Positions 1 through 9,437 of a stretch of 64,000 nucleotides of DNA are shown here, in pieces (position 1 is the first letter of the stretch; each line of letters starts with the position of its first letter). The position numbers and the translations under genes are program-made. The DNA comes from Lachnospiraceae bacterium (GTDB lineage Bacteria > Bacillota > Clostridia > Lachnospirales > Lachnospiraceae). The notes beneath the pieces are model-generated. The model made no database searches and was not told the origin of the DNA. It saw only the letters and a program-made list of their open reading frames with translations. Location of the stretch: NCBI GenBank assembly GCA_016293925.1, contig JAEDCX010000003.1, positions 12,618 to 76,617 of the forward strand. The letters run 5' to 3'.

Positions 1-62
1 GAATAAGCAGGTACCAAAAGTACATCATCAAATGTAATGCCTTCGCCAATAATCTGACCCAT
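1..62 (-). CDS. guaB: IMP dehydrogenase, N-terminal fragment (cut by window edge)
   Basis: Only the first 20 or so codons are inside the window. The reading MGQIIGEGITFDDVLLVPAY is the very conserved amino end of IMP dehydrogenase, which oxidises IMP to XMP with NAD+ in guanine nucleotide synthesis. The ATG follows a strong ribosome site (GGAGGAAG, complement of 69-76) at normal spacing. The rest of the enzyme, including the catalytic Cys loop, lies outside the window. A sigma-A type promoter lies about 90 bases upstream. Confidence 0.93.
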   Translation of the reverse strand, partial: MGQIIGEGITFDDVLLVPAY

Positions 63-153
63 TTCTAACTTCCTCCTCAAGATTCATTTGTTACGACATA
101 TTCCCGCCAAAAAGAATACTCAGCACCGGAATAAAACAATTTAATTGTATGCA

Positions 154-182
154 AGTGTAACAAATTTGCACAACCGTGTCAA
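154..182 (-). promoter_or_regulatory. sigma-A promoter of guaB
   Basis: TTGACA (complement of 177-182), a 17-base spacer and TACACT (complement of 154-159). It points at guaB and leaves a leader of about 85 bases, in which I saw no purine riboswitch core. Confidence 0.7.
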
Positions 183-230
183 GAACAAAACGACGCTCGT
201 TTGCAAACACGGAAAAGCCTGCCAAAAAAG

Positions 231-264
231 AAAAAAGAGACCGCAGACACTGTCTGAAATCTCT
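231..264 (-). terminator. Rho-independent terminator after the 280-780 gene
   Basis: On the minus strand AGAGA pairs with TCTCT (236-240 with 260-264) and CAGAC pairs with GTCTG (244-248 with 252-256), with small internal loops. A run of six T (231-236) follows. It starts 16 bases past the stop of the upstream gene. Confidence 0.75.
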
Positions 265-279
265 CTCTTATCCTCTTGC

Positions 280-780
280 CTATCTGATGAAAACTTTACG
301 CGGGGAAATCCCGTGAATCGCCTTAATCAACGCCTCATTCGGCTCAAAGACGATCTTCTTGCCACCATCTGCGATCAGCATGTATCTGGTATCCGGATCA
401 TGCAATTCTCCTGTGGAATAGTCCAGTTCCTTCCCCTCTCTGTTCTTGTAGGAATCCAGTTCATGAGAATGGTAGGGAGCCATCAGTTCCATGCCGCCGA
501 GATCCAGTTTCTGAACCCGCTTCCGTCTGGACTGGTTACAGATCTTATCAATGGTCAGTTCCTTGTCACAATAACAGTACTCATATTCCACATGGGAGTT
601 TCCTCTCACAACAAACCAGACAAAGCCAAGCACAAGAGCAGGCAGCCACAGGATTGTAAGTCCGGTCAGAAATCCGAACGCAAAAACGCCCACCGACAGT
701 CCCAGAAGCATGCAGCAAAGCAGTAGATTCCCTACCCTGTTTTTCCTTTTCACCAGCTGTTCGATAAATGAATTGTCCAT
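280..780 (-). CDS. Small two-helix membrane protein, DUF6106-like
   Basis: Protein of about 166 residues. A short charged amino end (MDNSFIEQLVKRKNR) is followed by two adjacent hydrophobic segments (about 18-60) forming a hairpin, then a hydrophilic domain with strand-like stretches. The opening and length resemble the DUF6106 family common in Lachnospiraceae, whose role is unknown; the assignment is from memory of the pattern. I chose the ATG at 780 over the in-frame GTG at 798, because GAGG sits 8 bases ahead of the ATG. It is a single gene with its own promoter and terminator. Confidence 0.8.
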   Translation of the reverse strand: MDNSFIEQLVKRKNRVGNLLLCCMLLGLSVGVFAFGFLTGLTILWLPALVLGFVWFVVRGNSHVEYEYCYCDKELTIDKICNQSRRKRVQKLDLGGMELMAPYHSHELDSYKNREGKELDYSTGELHDPDTRYMLIADGGKKIVFEPNEALIKAIHGISPRKVFIR

Positions 781-831
781 CGTAAACCTCACTCGCACTT
801 TTTCCCCGACAGATGCGGGTTTTCCTTATTT

Positions 832-860
832 ATCATAGTACAAATTCTCCTTCCGGGCAA
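832..860 (-). promoter_or_regulatory. Promoter of the DUF6106-like gene
   Basis: TTGCCC (complement of 855-860), 17 bases, TATGAT (complement of 832-837). The -35 is weak, the -10 good. It is back to back with the promoter at 902-930. Confidence 0.5.
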
Positions 861-901
861 GTGATATCCGAGTGTTTATATTTTTTTAAGACTTCCCTGC
901 G

Positions 902-930
902 TTGACATCCGAATCGCTACTGCCTATGAT
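902..930 (+). promoter_or_regulatory. sigma-A promoter of the 962-1651 gene
   Basis: TTGACA at 902-907, a 17-base spacer and TATGAT at 925-930. It ends 31 bases before the start codon. Confidence 0.8.
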
Positions 931-961
931 AAACATAGCGCTATATACGGAGGAAACCACC

Positions 962-1651
962 ATGTCCATGCACGATGAATTGAAACAGGAACGCCAAAAG
1001 CTGAAGGGAAAGCCCTTTGCAGAGAAATTCAGCTGGTTCATGCATTACTATAAATGGGTCGTCATTGCCCCCATTGCCATCGTCCTGATCATTCTCTACA
1101 TCAACAGTCAGAGCCTTAGCAGTCGGAAAACGCCTACCATTGATTGTATTTTCATCAACAAACCGGAGAGCCTGCAGCTGCATCTGCTGACCGTATCGTA
1201 TGGAGAATATGTAGACCGGAAGGAGCAGATCAGTCCGCTCAATACCACTTCCTATCCTCTGCGCATCCGGGTCGACGGCACACTGGATCCGGCTTATGCG
1301 GAATTCGCTTCCGATCTGATGACACTGGAAAATACCGGTTCGATTGACTTCATTTTCGCAGATACGGCTTCCGTCAGTTATCTGGCCAAGGCGGGTCTGA
1401 TCTGTGACATGTCGCTCGTCTTAACCGGCGAACAGATGGATGCATTCCGGGAGTACATCTATTACGTTGATTATTCCAGTCCCACCACCGGAGAGACTAC
1501 CCGGTATCCTGTGGGCTTCCAGGTACAGAACACCGCCCAATATCAGAAATGCGGCGGTCCCTCCGACACAGAATATATACTGTGTACGGTTCAGGATCCG
1601 CCGCATTCAAAAAACATTTATCCGTTTATTCAATTCATGTATCAGCCGTAG
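962..1651 (+). CDS. Single-pass membrane protein of unknown function
   Basis: About 229 residues. A charged cytoplasmic amino end (to about residue 30) precedes one membrane helix (WVVIAPIAIVLIILYI), then an extracellular domain of about 180 residues with no motif I recognise. Phrases such as FASDLMTLENTGSIDFIFAD and a closing hydrophilic region suggest a folded solute-binding-like domain, but this is only an impression. The start at 962 follows GGAGG (949-953); an in-frame ATG at 902 overlaps the promoter and is rejected. Its last 17 bases overlap the end of the convergent sulfatase gene. Confidence 0.8.
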   Translation: MSMHDELKQERQKLKGKPFAEKFSWFMHYYKWVVIAPIAIVLIILYINSQSLSSRKTPTIDCIFINKPESLQLHLLTVSYGEYVDRKEQISPLNTTSYPLRIRVDGTLDPAYAEFASDLMTLENTGSIDFIFADTASVSYLAKAGLICDMSLVLTGEQMDAFREYIYYVDYSSPTTGETTRYPVGFQVQNTAQYQKCGGPSDTEYILCTVQDPPHSKNIYPFIQFMYQP

Positions 1652-4094
1652 TATCCCCGGAATTCTGCGGGTTCAAATCCGGCACAGGAGTATTTTCGTC
1701 TAATCCTTCCGAGGACGGATCATACTCCTCTTTTTTGTTCTCTGATTCCACAGGTTCCGGATGCTCCGCAAGATATTGCTTTAATTCCGCGCTTGTCATC
1801 TCCGTTCCGTCGGTGTGGAATCCGGCCCGCGCCATTTTATCCTCCACCGCGGCAGGAACGATATTCTCCGCATCCTCGTACAGATCATCGATATACTGAT
1901 AGTAATCATAATCAAAAATCTTATCCGCTACCTTGAAACGGGTTCTTACCGTGCTCTTTACCGCCTTGATGTAATCCTCACTCACCGGATCGTCTGTCAG
2001 ATAGGTAATCTCCCCATTGGAAGCGTTGTACATCGCCTTATCGGTAATCCAGCTCCTGTTATTGAACATCACAAGTCCTTCACAGTCGGACAGGATATCC
2101 CGACCGACAATCAGTCTGGAATCATAATCCAGTCCCATCAGGTTGGATACGGTAGGAAGAATATCCAGGCTGCTGCAGACTTTGTCCACCACAACAGGCT
2201 CCTTCATGCTGCCGGACCAGATGATCAGCGTATTTTTGAACCACTCAAAGTTGCCGTCCAGCGTATGTCCCGCCAATTCGTCACATACTTCTTTGTTATC
2301 GTAAGGCACATGGTCTGCCGACAGTACAATGACGGTATGATCGGCAATTCCCTCCTCCTCCAGATAACCAACCAGACGGGTCATGGCTTTCTCCAGTTCA
2401 TACTGGCAAGACAGATATGCCCGCGTCGTCTCCGAGTATCCGGAGTCCGCAAATACTTCTTTGTTGCGGATGCTCATCTGATTGCCCGCAAAATTGTACT
2501 GTACATGCCCGCTGACGGACAGATAGTATACATGGAAGGGTTCCGGCTGATAGTAATCGTAGAAAGTCGTCTCGATCATGTGATCGTCTGACTGGGGCCA
2601 CAGAGCCTTGCCGGACTTGGTACGCTCCGGTTCCCAGCCGTTTCCGACGCCCATCCAGGTATAACCCATGTTGGTGTGTGACATATCACGTCCGTAATAG
2701 GTATACGTGTTGTTGTGATACCCGACCGTTGTATACCCCTTCCGGGTCAGCTGGGTACCCATGCAGAAGGTCATGGCATGATGATTCTTTCCGGTCTCCT
2801 TCATGCTGAGTTTTCCGCCGTTTGCCGGCATCAGTCCCGTGAGATTCGCATACTCACCGCCCACTGTGGAACCATACCACAACGGCGTATAGAAGTTGTT
2901 GAACACAAACCCTTCGTGAGCCAGCTTGTATAATGTAGGATAATTCTCTTCCGTCAATGCATATCCCGAGAAGCCTTCCGCCGTAATCCAGATCAGATTG
3001 TATCCCTCAAACAGTCCGGTATACTGGTTCGTATTGGTCGGCGTACAATCCCGGAAATACTCGTTCAGGGAGATCAGTCCTTCGTCGGAAGTCTGGGCAA
3101 TCAGTTCATCAAAATCAATCTCCAGAACATTGGTTGGTTTCCGCGGTACCACGGGCTCGGAATTCTCCTCCTGCTCCCCGGAAGCCGAATCCTCTCCCTC
3201 CGGCTGACTCGCATCTCCGATTGGATTCTGTACGTCTTCGTTTTCATTTTCCCCAAAGGAGTCTACATCTGCAAAAGCATCACTGAATTCAAATTCATCA
3301 TCCGCTCCGTACTGCACTCCGAGGATCACGCCGAAGTCCATCAGGGTTCCCTGCGTCATTCCCAGTTTCTCGACAGCCATATCGATGGAGGTATTCTCAC
3401 GATATACATCATATGCGGAATACATGCCGGTATCCGTCAATTTGATAAACAGTACCCCCAACATATAGATTGCAAAGGGAGCCACCCCGTGAATCAGTGA
3501 ACGCACCCATTTCTTCCGCTTGAAATCTATCAACCGACGGACAGGGGTCAGAATCACCACAACCGGAACCAGCAGCAAAATCAACGCCACAATATTCTCC
3601 CGGATATTCTTCATGATGGTATCCTGATAGTCGAAGGCCTGCCCCGCCACACCCATCATGGCCGACATGGACAGGTGATTCTGGAACACTCCGTTGTACA
3701 CAATCTGTACACAGAAATATACGCAGAACAGAATCGTCAGAAAAATCGTCAGCAATACATTGACAATCCTCGGCGCCAGACTGCACAGGAATCCGATCAG
3801 CCCTGCGAACGCAGTAGAAAACAACAGAATGGCAACCGTATTCCAATCCATGGATCGATAGGTGTATATGTGGAATGTCAATTCCAGATACGCCATCAGA
3901 ATCGCAAAATAGAACGGTACAAACAGCTCCTTCCGCCGTGGCTTTTCATCAAACACATCCTGCAGCTTGCTGGATACCCGCATCTTCTCAAACGGATTAT
4001 CGGTTTCCGGAACCGCTTTTTCCCTGCGTCCGGCACCTCCTGCCCGCTTGTCTACTTTATCCTTCCCAACCCTCTCGTTCTTCTCTTCACTCAT
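1635..4094 (-). CDS. LTA-synthase-like membrane sulfatase (phosphoglycerol transferase family)
   Basis: 819 residues. A charged cytoplasmic start (1-55) leads into five membrane helices (about 57-225), an acidic linker (about 270-320), and an extracellular alkaline-phosphatase/sulfatase domain. Landmarks are NLIWITAEGFSGYAL (first metal site), NFYTPLWYGSTVGGEYANL with the Thr expected to be the catalytic nucleophile, and VIVLSADHVPYDN with the metal-binding Asp-His pair. Members transfer glycerol phosphate from phosphatidylglycerol to teichoic acid or other surface polymers. The acidic Asp/Glu-rich linker and tail are longer than in typical LtaS. The polymer made cannot be told from sequence. 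It is transcribed away from gatB and probably separately. Confidence 0.88.
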   Translation of the reverse strand: MSEEKNERVGKDKVDKRAGGAGRREKAVPETDNPFEKMRVSSKLQDVFDEKPRRKELFVPFYFAILMAYLELTFHIYTYRSMDWNTVAILLFSTAFAGLIGFLCSLAPRIVNVLLTIFLTILFCVYFCVQIVYNGVFQNHLSMSAMMGVAGQAFDYQDTIMKNIRENIVALILLLVPVVVILTPVRRLIDFKRKKWVRSLIHGVAPFAIYMLGVLFIKLTDTGMYSAYDVYRENTSIDMAVEKLGMTQGTLMDFGVILGVQYGADDEFEFSDAFADVDSFGENENEDVQNPIGDASQPEGEDSASGEQEENSEPVVPRKPTNVLEIDFDELIAQTSDEGLISLNEYFRDCTPTNTNQYTGLFEGYNLIWITAEGFSGYALTEENYPTLYKLAHEGFVFNNFYTPLWYGSTVGGEYANLTGLMPANGGKLSMKETGKNHHAMTFCMGTQLTRKGYTTVGYHNNTYTYYGRDMSHTNMGYTWMGVGNGWEPERTKSGKALWPQSDDHMIETTFYDYYQPEPFHVYYLSVSGHVQYNFAGNQMSIRNKEVFADSGYSETTRAYLSCQYELEKAMTRLVGYLEEEGIADHTVIVLSADHVPYDNKEVCDELAGHTLDGNFEWFKNTLIIWSGSMKEPVVVDKVCSSLDILPTVSNLMGLDYDSRLIVGRDILSDCEGLVMFNNRSWITDKAMYNASNGEITYLTDDPVSEDYIKAVKSTVRTRFKVADKIFDYDYYQYIDDLYEDAENIVPAAVEDKMARAGFHTDGTEMTSAELKQYLAEHPEPVESENKKEEYDPSSEGLDENTPVPDLNPQNSGDTTADT

Positions 4095-4134
4095 TTTCTC
4101 ATGTCCTTCTCAATACTTTCCGCTACGTAACCTG

Positions 4135-5568
4135 TTACAGCAGTTCCCTCAGCACCTGATTGATCATGGACGGATCGGCTTTGCCCTGCATTGCCCGCAT
4201 CGTCTGACCAACCAGGAAGCCAATGGCCTTCTCCTTGCCGTTATGATAGTCCTCCACAGACTGCGGATTATCGGCGATAACCCGCTCCACTGCAGCCCGC
4301 AGTGCACCCTCATCATGAACGGTTTTCAAGCCTTTCTCTTCCACATATGCTTCAGGATCCACATCCTCCTGGAAGATTGCTTCAAATACTTCCTTGGCAA
4401 CACTGGAATTGATTGCCTTGGAATCCGTCAGCCGGATCAGTTTCGCCAGATTCTCCGGAGAGAAATGAATATCCTCCGGCTCCATATTGTTCTCTTTCAG
4501 GAGGCGAAGCGTCTCCACCATAAGCCAGTTGGATACTTTTTTCGGCTGGTTGCACAGAGCCGTTGTCTCTTCAAAGAGATCTGCCATCCGCTTGGATCCG
4601 GTAATAATGTCAATATCGTAATCCGGCAGATCGAATTCTGCCTTATACCGGGCCATCTTCTCTGTCCGGAACTCCGGCTGTCTGCTGCGGACCTCCGCCA
4701 GCCACTCGTCGCTGATCATCACGGGAACCAGATCCGGATCCGGGAAATAACGATAATCCTGGGCATCCTCCTTGCTACGCATCGCATACGAATACTCCTT
4801 GGTATCGTCCCATCTTCTGGTCTCCTGAATCACTTCCTTCCCTTCTTCCAGAAGGTCAATCTGGCGATTCCGCTCATGTTCGATTGCACGATGAATTGCC
4901 TTGAAGGAGTTCAGATTCTTCATCTCGGTTCTGGTTCCGAACTTCTCTGATCCAACCTCCCGGACGGACAGATTCACATCGGCCCGCATGGAGCCCTCCT
5001 GGAGCTTACAGTCGCTGGCACCCAGATACTGGATAATCAGACGTAATTTCTCCAGATACGCAATGACTTCGTCAGCGGAACGCATATCCGGCTCACTGAC
5101 TATCTCGATCAGCGGCACGCCGGAACGGTTATAGTCAACCAGGGAACAATCTCCCCACTCATCATGAATCAGTTTCCCCGCATCCTCTTCCATGTGAATC
5201 TCGTGGATCCGAACGGTTTTGCGTCCGCCCTCTTCCGTTTCGATCTCCACACCGCCGTCGCGGCAGATCGGAAGATAGAGCTGGGAGATCTGGTAGTTCT
5301 GCGGATTATCCGGATAGAAATAATTCTTCCGGTCGAATTTGCAATTCTGGGTAATGGTACAGTTGGTAGCAATCCCTACTGCCATCGCATATTCCACAAC
5401 CTGTTTGTTCAGGACGGGAAGGGAACCGGGCATACCGGTACATACCGGACAGGTATGGGTATTCGGTTCTCCGCCAAATGCCGTGGAGCAGCCGCAGAAA
5501 ATCTTGGTGGCTGTAGCAAGTTCCACATGCACTTCCAGTCCGATGACGGTTTCATATTGTCTGCTCAT
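4135..5568 (-). CDS. gatB: Asp-tRNA(Asn)/Glu-tRNA(Gln) amidotransferase subunit B
   Basis: 477 residues, normal family length. The opening YETVIGLEVHVEL and the CGC...CPVC cysteines that bind zinc identify GatB, which binds the misacylated tRNA and activates its carboxyl group. The carboxyl end carries the YqeY-like tail domain (…VGQTMRAMQGKADP). The ATG at 5568 is preferred to the one at 5574: GGAGG in the end of gatA lies 7 bases upstream of it, and the upstream ATG would be too close. Last gene of aspS-gatC-gatA-gatB. Confidence 0.96.
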   Translation of the reverse strand: MSRQYETVIGLEVHVELATATKIFCGCSTAFGGEPNTHTCPVCTGMPGSLPVLNKQVVEYAMAVGIATNCTITQNCKFDRKNYFYPDNPQNYQISQLYLPICRDGGVEIETEEGGRKTVRIHEIHMEEDAGKLIHDEWGDCSLVDYNRSGVPLIEIVSEPDMRSADEVIAYLEKLRLIIQYLGASDCKLQEGSMRADVNLSVREVGSEKFGTRTEMKNLNSFKAIHRAIEHERNRQIDLLEEGKEVIQETRRWDDTKEYSYAMRSKEDAQDYRYFPDPDLVPVMISDEWLAEVRSRQPEFRTEKMARYKAEFDLPDYDIDIITGSKRMADLFEETTALCNQPKKVSNWLMVETLRLLKENNMEPEDIHFSPENLAKLIRLTDSKAINSSVAKEVFEAIFQEDVDPEAYVEEKGLKTVHDEGALRAAVERVIADNPQSVEDYHNGKEKAIGFLVGQTMRAMQGKADPSMINQVLRELL

Positions 5569-5570
5569 CC

Positions 5571-7034
5571 TCATGCCTCCTTTCCGGGTCTTACATACGA
5601 TCCTCTTGCCTGCTCATAGGTGTAAGCGGCACGGATCAGCGTTTTCTCACGGAAACAATCACCGATCATCTGCACGCCGATCGGCAGTCCTTCCCTGCTG
5701 ACTCCGCAGGGAACCGTGATGCCCGGAAGCCCGGCCAGATTCACGGAAATGGTATAGATGTCACCCAGATACATCTTGATCGGATCCTGTAAGCTCTGCC
5801 CAAGCTTCGGTGCTGTGGTAGGAGCCGCCGGTCCGATAATCAGGTCATATCTTGCAAAGGCATCGTCAAATGCTTTTTTGATCAGTGCTTTCACCTTAAG
5901 GGCTTTCAGATAATAGGCATCATAATAACCGCTGCTCAATACAAAGGAACCCAGCATGATACGGCGTTTTACCTCCGGACCGAAGCCTTCGCTTCTGGTC
6001 TTCTTATACATGTTGTGGAGTCCGTTGTAATCCGCGGTCCGGTAACCGTACTTCACGCCGTCGAAACGCTCCAGATTGGAGCTTGCCTCTGCGGCCGCAA
6101 TGGTATAGTAGGTTGGAATCGCATACTCCACAAGACTTAAGTCAAACTCCTCCAGAATCGCGCCCTTTTCCTCCAGCAGTTTCGCCGCCCGCATGACACT
6201 GTCCCGCACTTCCGGATCGAGACCTTCTCCGAAATAGTCTCTCGGAATACCGATTTTCAGTCCTTTCACGTCATTGACCAGTGCGGTCGTGAAATCTGTT
6301 TCGGTCTTCACACTGGTGGAATCTTTGGGATCGTGGCCTGCAATGGTCTCTAAAATCGTGGCACAGTCCGTCACATCCTTACACAGGGGACCGATCTGAT
6401 CCAGGGAGCTTCCGTAGGCAATCAGGCCGTAACGGGATACGGTTCCGTAGGTGGGCTTCATGCCCACTACCCCGCAGAAAGAAGCAGGCTGGCGGATAGA
6501 TCCGCCCGTATCGCTTCCCAGGGCATAGAAGCATTCCTCTGCCGCAACCGCAGCAGCGGAACCGCCGGAGGAACCACCGGGCACATGCTCCGGATTCCAG
6601 GGATTCTTCGTCACGCCATATGCAGATGTCTCAGTGGTGGACCCCATGGCAAACTCGTCCATGTTGGTTTTCCCGATCATCACTGCACCTGCCTTCTCCA
6701 GGTTCTCTACTGCCGTAGAGGAGAAGGTGGGAATAAAGTTATTCAAAATTCTGGAAGAACAGGTTGTGAGTACGCCTGTCGTACACATGTTGTCCTTGAT
6801 GGCAACCGGTACGCCGGCAAGCGGTCCGGTCAGTTCCCCACTGTTGATCTTTGCCTGTACCTCGGCCGCTCTTCGCATCGCTGTCTCTTCCACTACGGTT
6901 ACATAGCAGTGGTATCTGTCTTCCACAGCCGCGATCCGGTCGAGAACCGCTCTGGTCGCTTCTACAGAAGTCACTTCTCCCCGCTTGATTGCGGCGCCTA
7001 ATTCTACTGCCGATAAAGATAAAATATTGTCCAT
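5571..7034 (-). CDS. gatA: Asp-tRNA(Asn)/Glu-tRNA(Gln) amidotransferase subunit A
   Basis: 487 residues, an amidase-signature enzyme that releases ammonia from glutamine for GatB. The catalytic Lys lies in AGVPVAIKDNMCT, and the Gly/Ser-rich signature VPGGSSGGSAAAVAAE supplies the cis-Ser and nucleophile Ser (DTGGSIRQPASFCG). Full length with no sign of damage. It starts after GGAGG, 11 bases downstream of gatC, and its stop nearly abuts the gatB start, so the subunits are translationally coupled. Confidence 0.97.
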   Translation of the reverse strand: MDNILSLSAVELGAAIKRGEVTSVEATRAVLDRIAAVEDRYHCYVTVVEETAMRRAAEVQAKINSGELTGPLAGVPVAIKDNMCTTGVLTTCSSRILNNFIPTFSSTAVENLEKAGAVMIGKTNMDEFAMGSTTETSAYGVTKNPWNPEHVPGGSSGGSAAAVAAEECFYALGSDTGGSIRQPASFCGVVGMKPTYGTVSRYGLIAYGSSLDQIGPLCKDVTDCATILETIAGHDPKDSTSVKTETDFTTALVNDVKGLKIGIPRDYFGEGLDPEVRDSVMRAAKLLEEKGAILEEFDLSLVEYAIPTYYTIAAAEASSNLERFDGVKYGYRTADYNGLHNMYKKTRSEGFGPEVKRRIMLGSFVLSSGYYDAYYLKALKVKALIKKAFDDAFARYDLIIGPAAPTTAPKLGQSLQDPIKMYLGDIYTISVNLAGLPGITVPCGVSREGLPIGVQMIGDCFREKTLIRAAYTYEQARGSYVRPGKEA

Positions 7035-7045
7035 TCTGCGCCTCC

Positions 7046-7339
7046 TTACTCCACGGTAATCGGAACCACAAAAGCTCCGTCCCTGCTCTCGGGAGCATTG
7101 GCGATGATATTCTCACGATCATCCCCGTTTGTCACCACATCTTCACGGAACACATTATGAACGGGGAACACATGGCTCATGGGTGCAACGCCTTCTGTGT
7201 CCAGTTCGCCAAGCTTATCGATGTAGTCTAACATGCTGGCCATATCTTTCTTCGCCTGCTCTTTTTCTTCGGCATTCAATTCCAGTTTCGCCAGAATGCC
7301 CACATACTCTATTGTCTCATCGCTGATCACATTTGCCAT
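7046..7339 (-). CDS. gatC: Asp-tRNA(Asn)/Glu-tRNA(Gln) amidotransferase subunit C
   Basis: 97 residues, the small belt subunit that wraps GatA and GatB. The pattern ISDETIEYVGILAKLEL near the start, followed by EGVAPMSHVFPVHNVFREDV, is typical. It begins 16 bases after aspS with GAGGAG ahead of the ATG. Confidence 0.95.
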   Translation of the reverse strand: MANVISDETIEYVGILAKLELNAEEKEQAKKDMASMLDYIDKLGELDTEGVAPMSHVFPVHNVFREDVVTNGDDRENIIANAPESRDGAFVVPITVE

Positions 7340-7355
7340 GGTTCTCTCCTCGTTG

Positions 7356-9101
7356 TTAATCTCTTACTTTGATATGAACCTCGCGAAGCTGCTGTTCCGT
7401 TACCTCGTTGGGTGCGCCGCACATCAGATCCTGTGCCGTACCGCTCATCGGAAATGCAATGACCTCACGGATGTTCTCCTCGTTGCGCAGTAACATAATC
7501 ATACGGTCCACACCCGGTGCCATACCTGCATGGGGTGGTGCACCGAACTGGAATGCATTGTAGAGTGCACCGAACTTGTTCTTCAGCACTTCCTCATCGT
7601 ACCCTGCAATCTCAAACGCTTTCACCATAATCTGCATGTCATGGTTACGAACCGCACCGGAGGATAACTCCACACCGTTGCAGACGATGTCATACTGATA
7701 TGCCAGAATATCCAGCGGATCCTGCGTATTCAGTGCTTCCAGACCACCCTGGGGCATAGAGAAAGGATTATGTGTGAAACCGATCTTCTTCTCCTCCTCA
7801 TCATACTCATACATCGGGAAGTCATTGATGTAGCAAAAGCGGTACGCGTTCTTCTCAATCAGGTCAAGTTTCTCACCCAGTTCTGTACGGATCTGTCCGG
7901 CATAGAGGTTGGCGCGTGCTTCTTTGTCCGCGATAAAGAAGATCGTATCCCCCGCCTTCAATTCTGCCAGGTCTTTGATCTCAGCCTTCATCTCATCCGG
8001 AATGAACTTGTCAATCGGTCCCTTATAGGTCATATCGTCCTGCACCTCAAGGTATCCGAGACCACCCATGCCGATGGAGGTTGCGAATTTCAGCAGTTTC
8101 TCGTGGAAGCCCTTGGACATCTGGGCATGAACATTGATTGCCCGAACCGTCTTGCCGTGGAAGGGCTTAAAGGTACATCTCTGGAAGAAGTCCGTAACGT
8201 CGATGATCCGCAGCGGATTCCGGAGATCCGGCTTATCCGTACCAAACTCCAGCATTGCCTGTTTATAGGAAATAATCGGGTAAGGCGCCTCTGTTACGGA
8301 GAAGCCCTCCGGTGCAAATTGCTTGAAGGTTGCACTCAAAACCTCTTCTCCCACGGCGAAAACATCCTCCTGGGTTGCAAAGCTCATCTCAAAGTCCAGC
8401 TGGTAGAACTCTCCCGGAGAACGGTCCGCTCTTGCGTCCTCGTCCCGGAAGCAGGGTGCGATCTGGAAATATTTATCAAAACCGGATACCATCAACAGCT
8501 GCTTATACTGCTGGGGCGCCTGCGGAAGGGCATAGAATTTGCCCTTGTATTTCCTGCTCGGTACGATATAATCTCTTGCTCCCTCGGGAGAAGAAGCACA
8601 CAGAATCGGAGTCTGGATCTCCAAAAAGCCCATCTCCGTCATCTTCTGCCGCAGGAAACTGATGACATTGGATCGGAAGATCATATTCTCTTTCACCTTC
8701 TGGTTCCGCAGATCCAGATAACGGTATTTCAGTCTCAGGTCCTCCCGGATCTCCTTGGACGTCATCACCTCAAAGGGAAGCTGTCTGTATACCTTACCGA
8801 GAATGTCTACGGTATACGCCTCCACTTCCACGGTTCCCGAAGGAATCTTCGGATTGTAGGTCTCTTCGTCCCGCTTCTCCACTTTCCCCGTAACGGAGAT
8901 ACAGTCCTCTTTCACAAGACCGTTCAGGAGTGCTGTGTTACGCATCACCACCTGGACTACTCCGTACATGTCTCTTAAGTCGATGAACGAAACACCGCCG
9001 TGGTCACGGATATTCTCTACCCATCCGGCGATTCTGACTTCCCGATCGATCTTGTCTTCCCCGATCTCATTCAATGTCACATCTCTGTAAATTGTACTCA
9101 T
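7356..9101 (-). CDS. aspS: Aspartyl-tRNA synthetase, probably non-discriminating
   Basis: 581 residues, bacterial type: an anticodon-binding OB fold (1-105), the class II catalytic core with motif 2 FRDEDARADRSPGEFYQLD and motif 3 GAPPHAGMAPGVDRM, and the bacterial GAD insertion. The OB fold has His in the RDHGG segment, the residue found in non-discriminating enzymes that charge both tRNA(Asp) and tRNA(Asn); discriminating enzymes such as that of E. coli have Leu there. Cotranscription with gatCAB fits a two-step route in which Asp-tRNA(Asn) is amidated. No asnS is present in the window. Controlled by the T-box upstream. Confidence 0.96.
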   Translation of the reverse strand: MSTIYRDVTLNEIGEDKIDREVRIAGWVENIRDHGGVSFIDLRDMYGVVQVVMRNTALLNGLVKEDCISVTGKVEKRDEETYNPKIPSGTVEVEAYTVDILGKVYRQLPFEVMTSKEIREDLRLKYRYLDLRNQKVKENMIFRSNVISFLRQKMTEMGFLEIQTPILCASSPEGARDYIVPSRKYKGKFYALPQAPQQYKQLLMVSGFDKYFQIAPCFRDEDARADRSPGEFYQLDFEMSFATQEDVFAVGEEVLSATFKQFAPEGFSVTEAPYPIISYKQAMLEFGTDKPDLRNPLRIIDVTDFFQRCTFKPFHGKTVRAINVHAQMSKGFHEKLLKFATSIGMGGLGYLEVQDDMTYKGPIDKFIPDEMKAEIKDLAELKAGDTIFFIADKEARANLYAGQIRTELGEKLDLIEKNAYRFCYINDFPMYEYDEEEKKIGFTHNPFSMPQGGLEALNTQDPLDILAYQYDIVCNGVELSSGAVRNHDMQIMVKAFEIAGYDEEVLKNKFGALYNAFQFGAPPHAGMAPGVDRMIMLLRNEENIREVIAFPMSGTAQDLMCGAPNEVTEQQLREVHIKVRD

Positions 9102-9142
9102 TTTCCTATCCTTTCTGTCGGAAGCTCATTGCCTTGCATACG

Positions 9143-9431
9143 AAAAAAATAATCCCGGAATACATAACGCATTCCGGGACGGATTCTCTCGATTCCGCGG
9201 TACCACCCGCATTGAACAAAGCATATGCCCTGTTCCTCTCTTCCGGCTGTAACGGTGCCGCCGTTATATCCTACCCCGCCTAAAGACGGCTCAGATACAC
9301 TGCTCCGGAGCGTTCCCGCCGCCACCTTACGTAGCGTTATCTGCCGGCCCGCGAATGACACTTTCAGTCGCTGATGTCATCTCCCTGGCGCCTTCCGGTA
9401 GAACGAGTCTCCTTCATCGCATTCTAATATC
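9143..9431 (-). promoter_or_regulatory. T-box riboswitch of the aspS-gatCAB operon
   Basis: The antiterminator carries the invariant T-box GGGTGGTACCGCG (complement of 9196-9210). It is followed by an intrinsic terminator: TCCCGGAAT (9153-9161) pairs with ATTCCGGGA (9171-9179), then seven T (9143-9149). The TCCCGG arm can pair alternatively with the T-box side. Upstream lie about 220 bases that can form stem I and stems II/IIA/B. Uncharged tRNA, by inference Asp or Asn, would bind and allow read-through. I could not place the specifier codon with confidence. A reading frame that crosses this region is not a gene. Confidence 0.93.
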
Positions 9432-9437
9432 GCATAT

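Noticed and set aside
145..726. Long plus-strand frame over the guaB leader and DUF6106-like gene
   Set aside because: It is antisense to a better-supported gene, has no ribosome site and its composition is that of a shadow frame.
9098..9361. Minus-strand frame of 87 codons upstream of aspS
   Set aside because: It lies across the T-box antiterminator and terminator; the RNA element explains the conservation.
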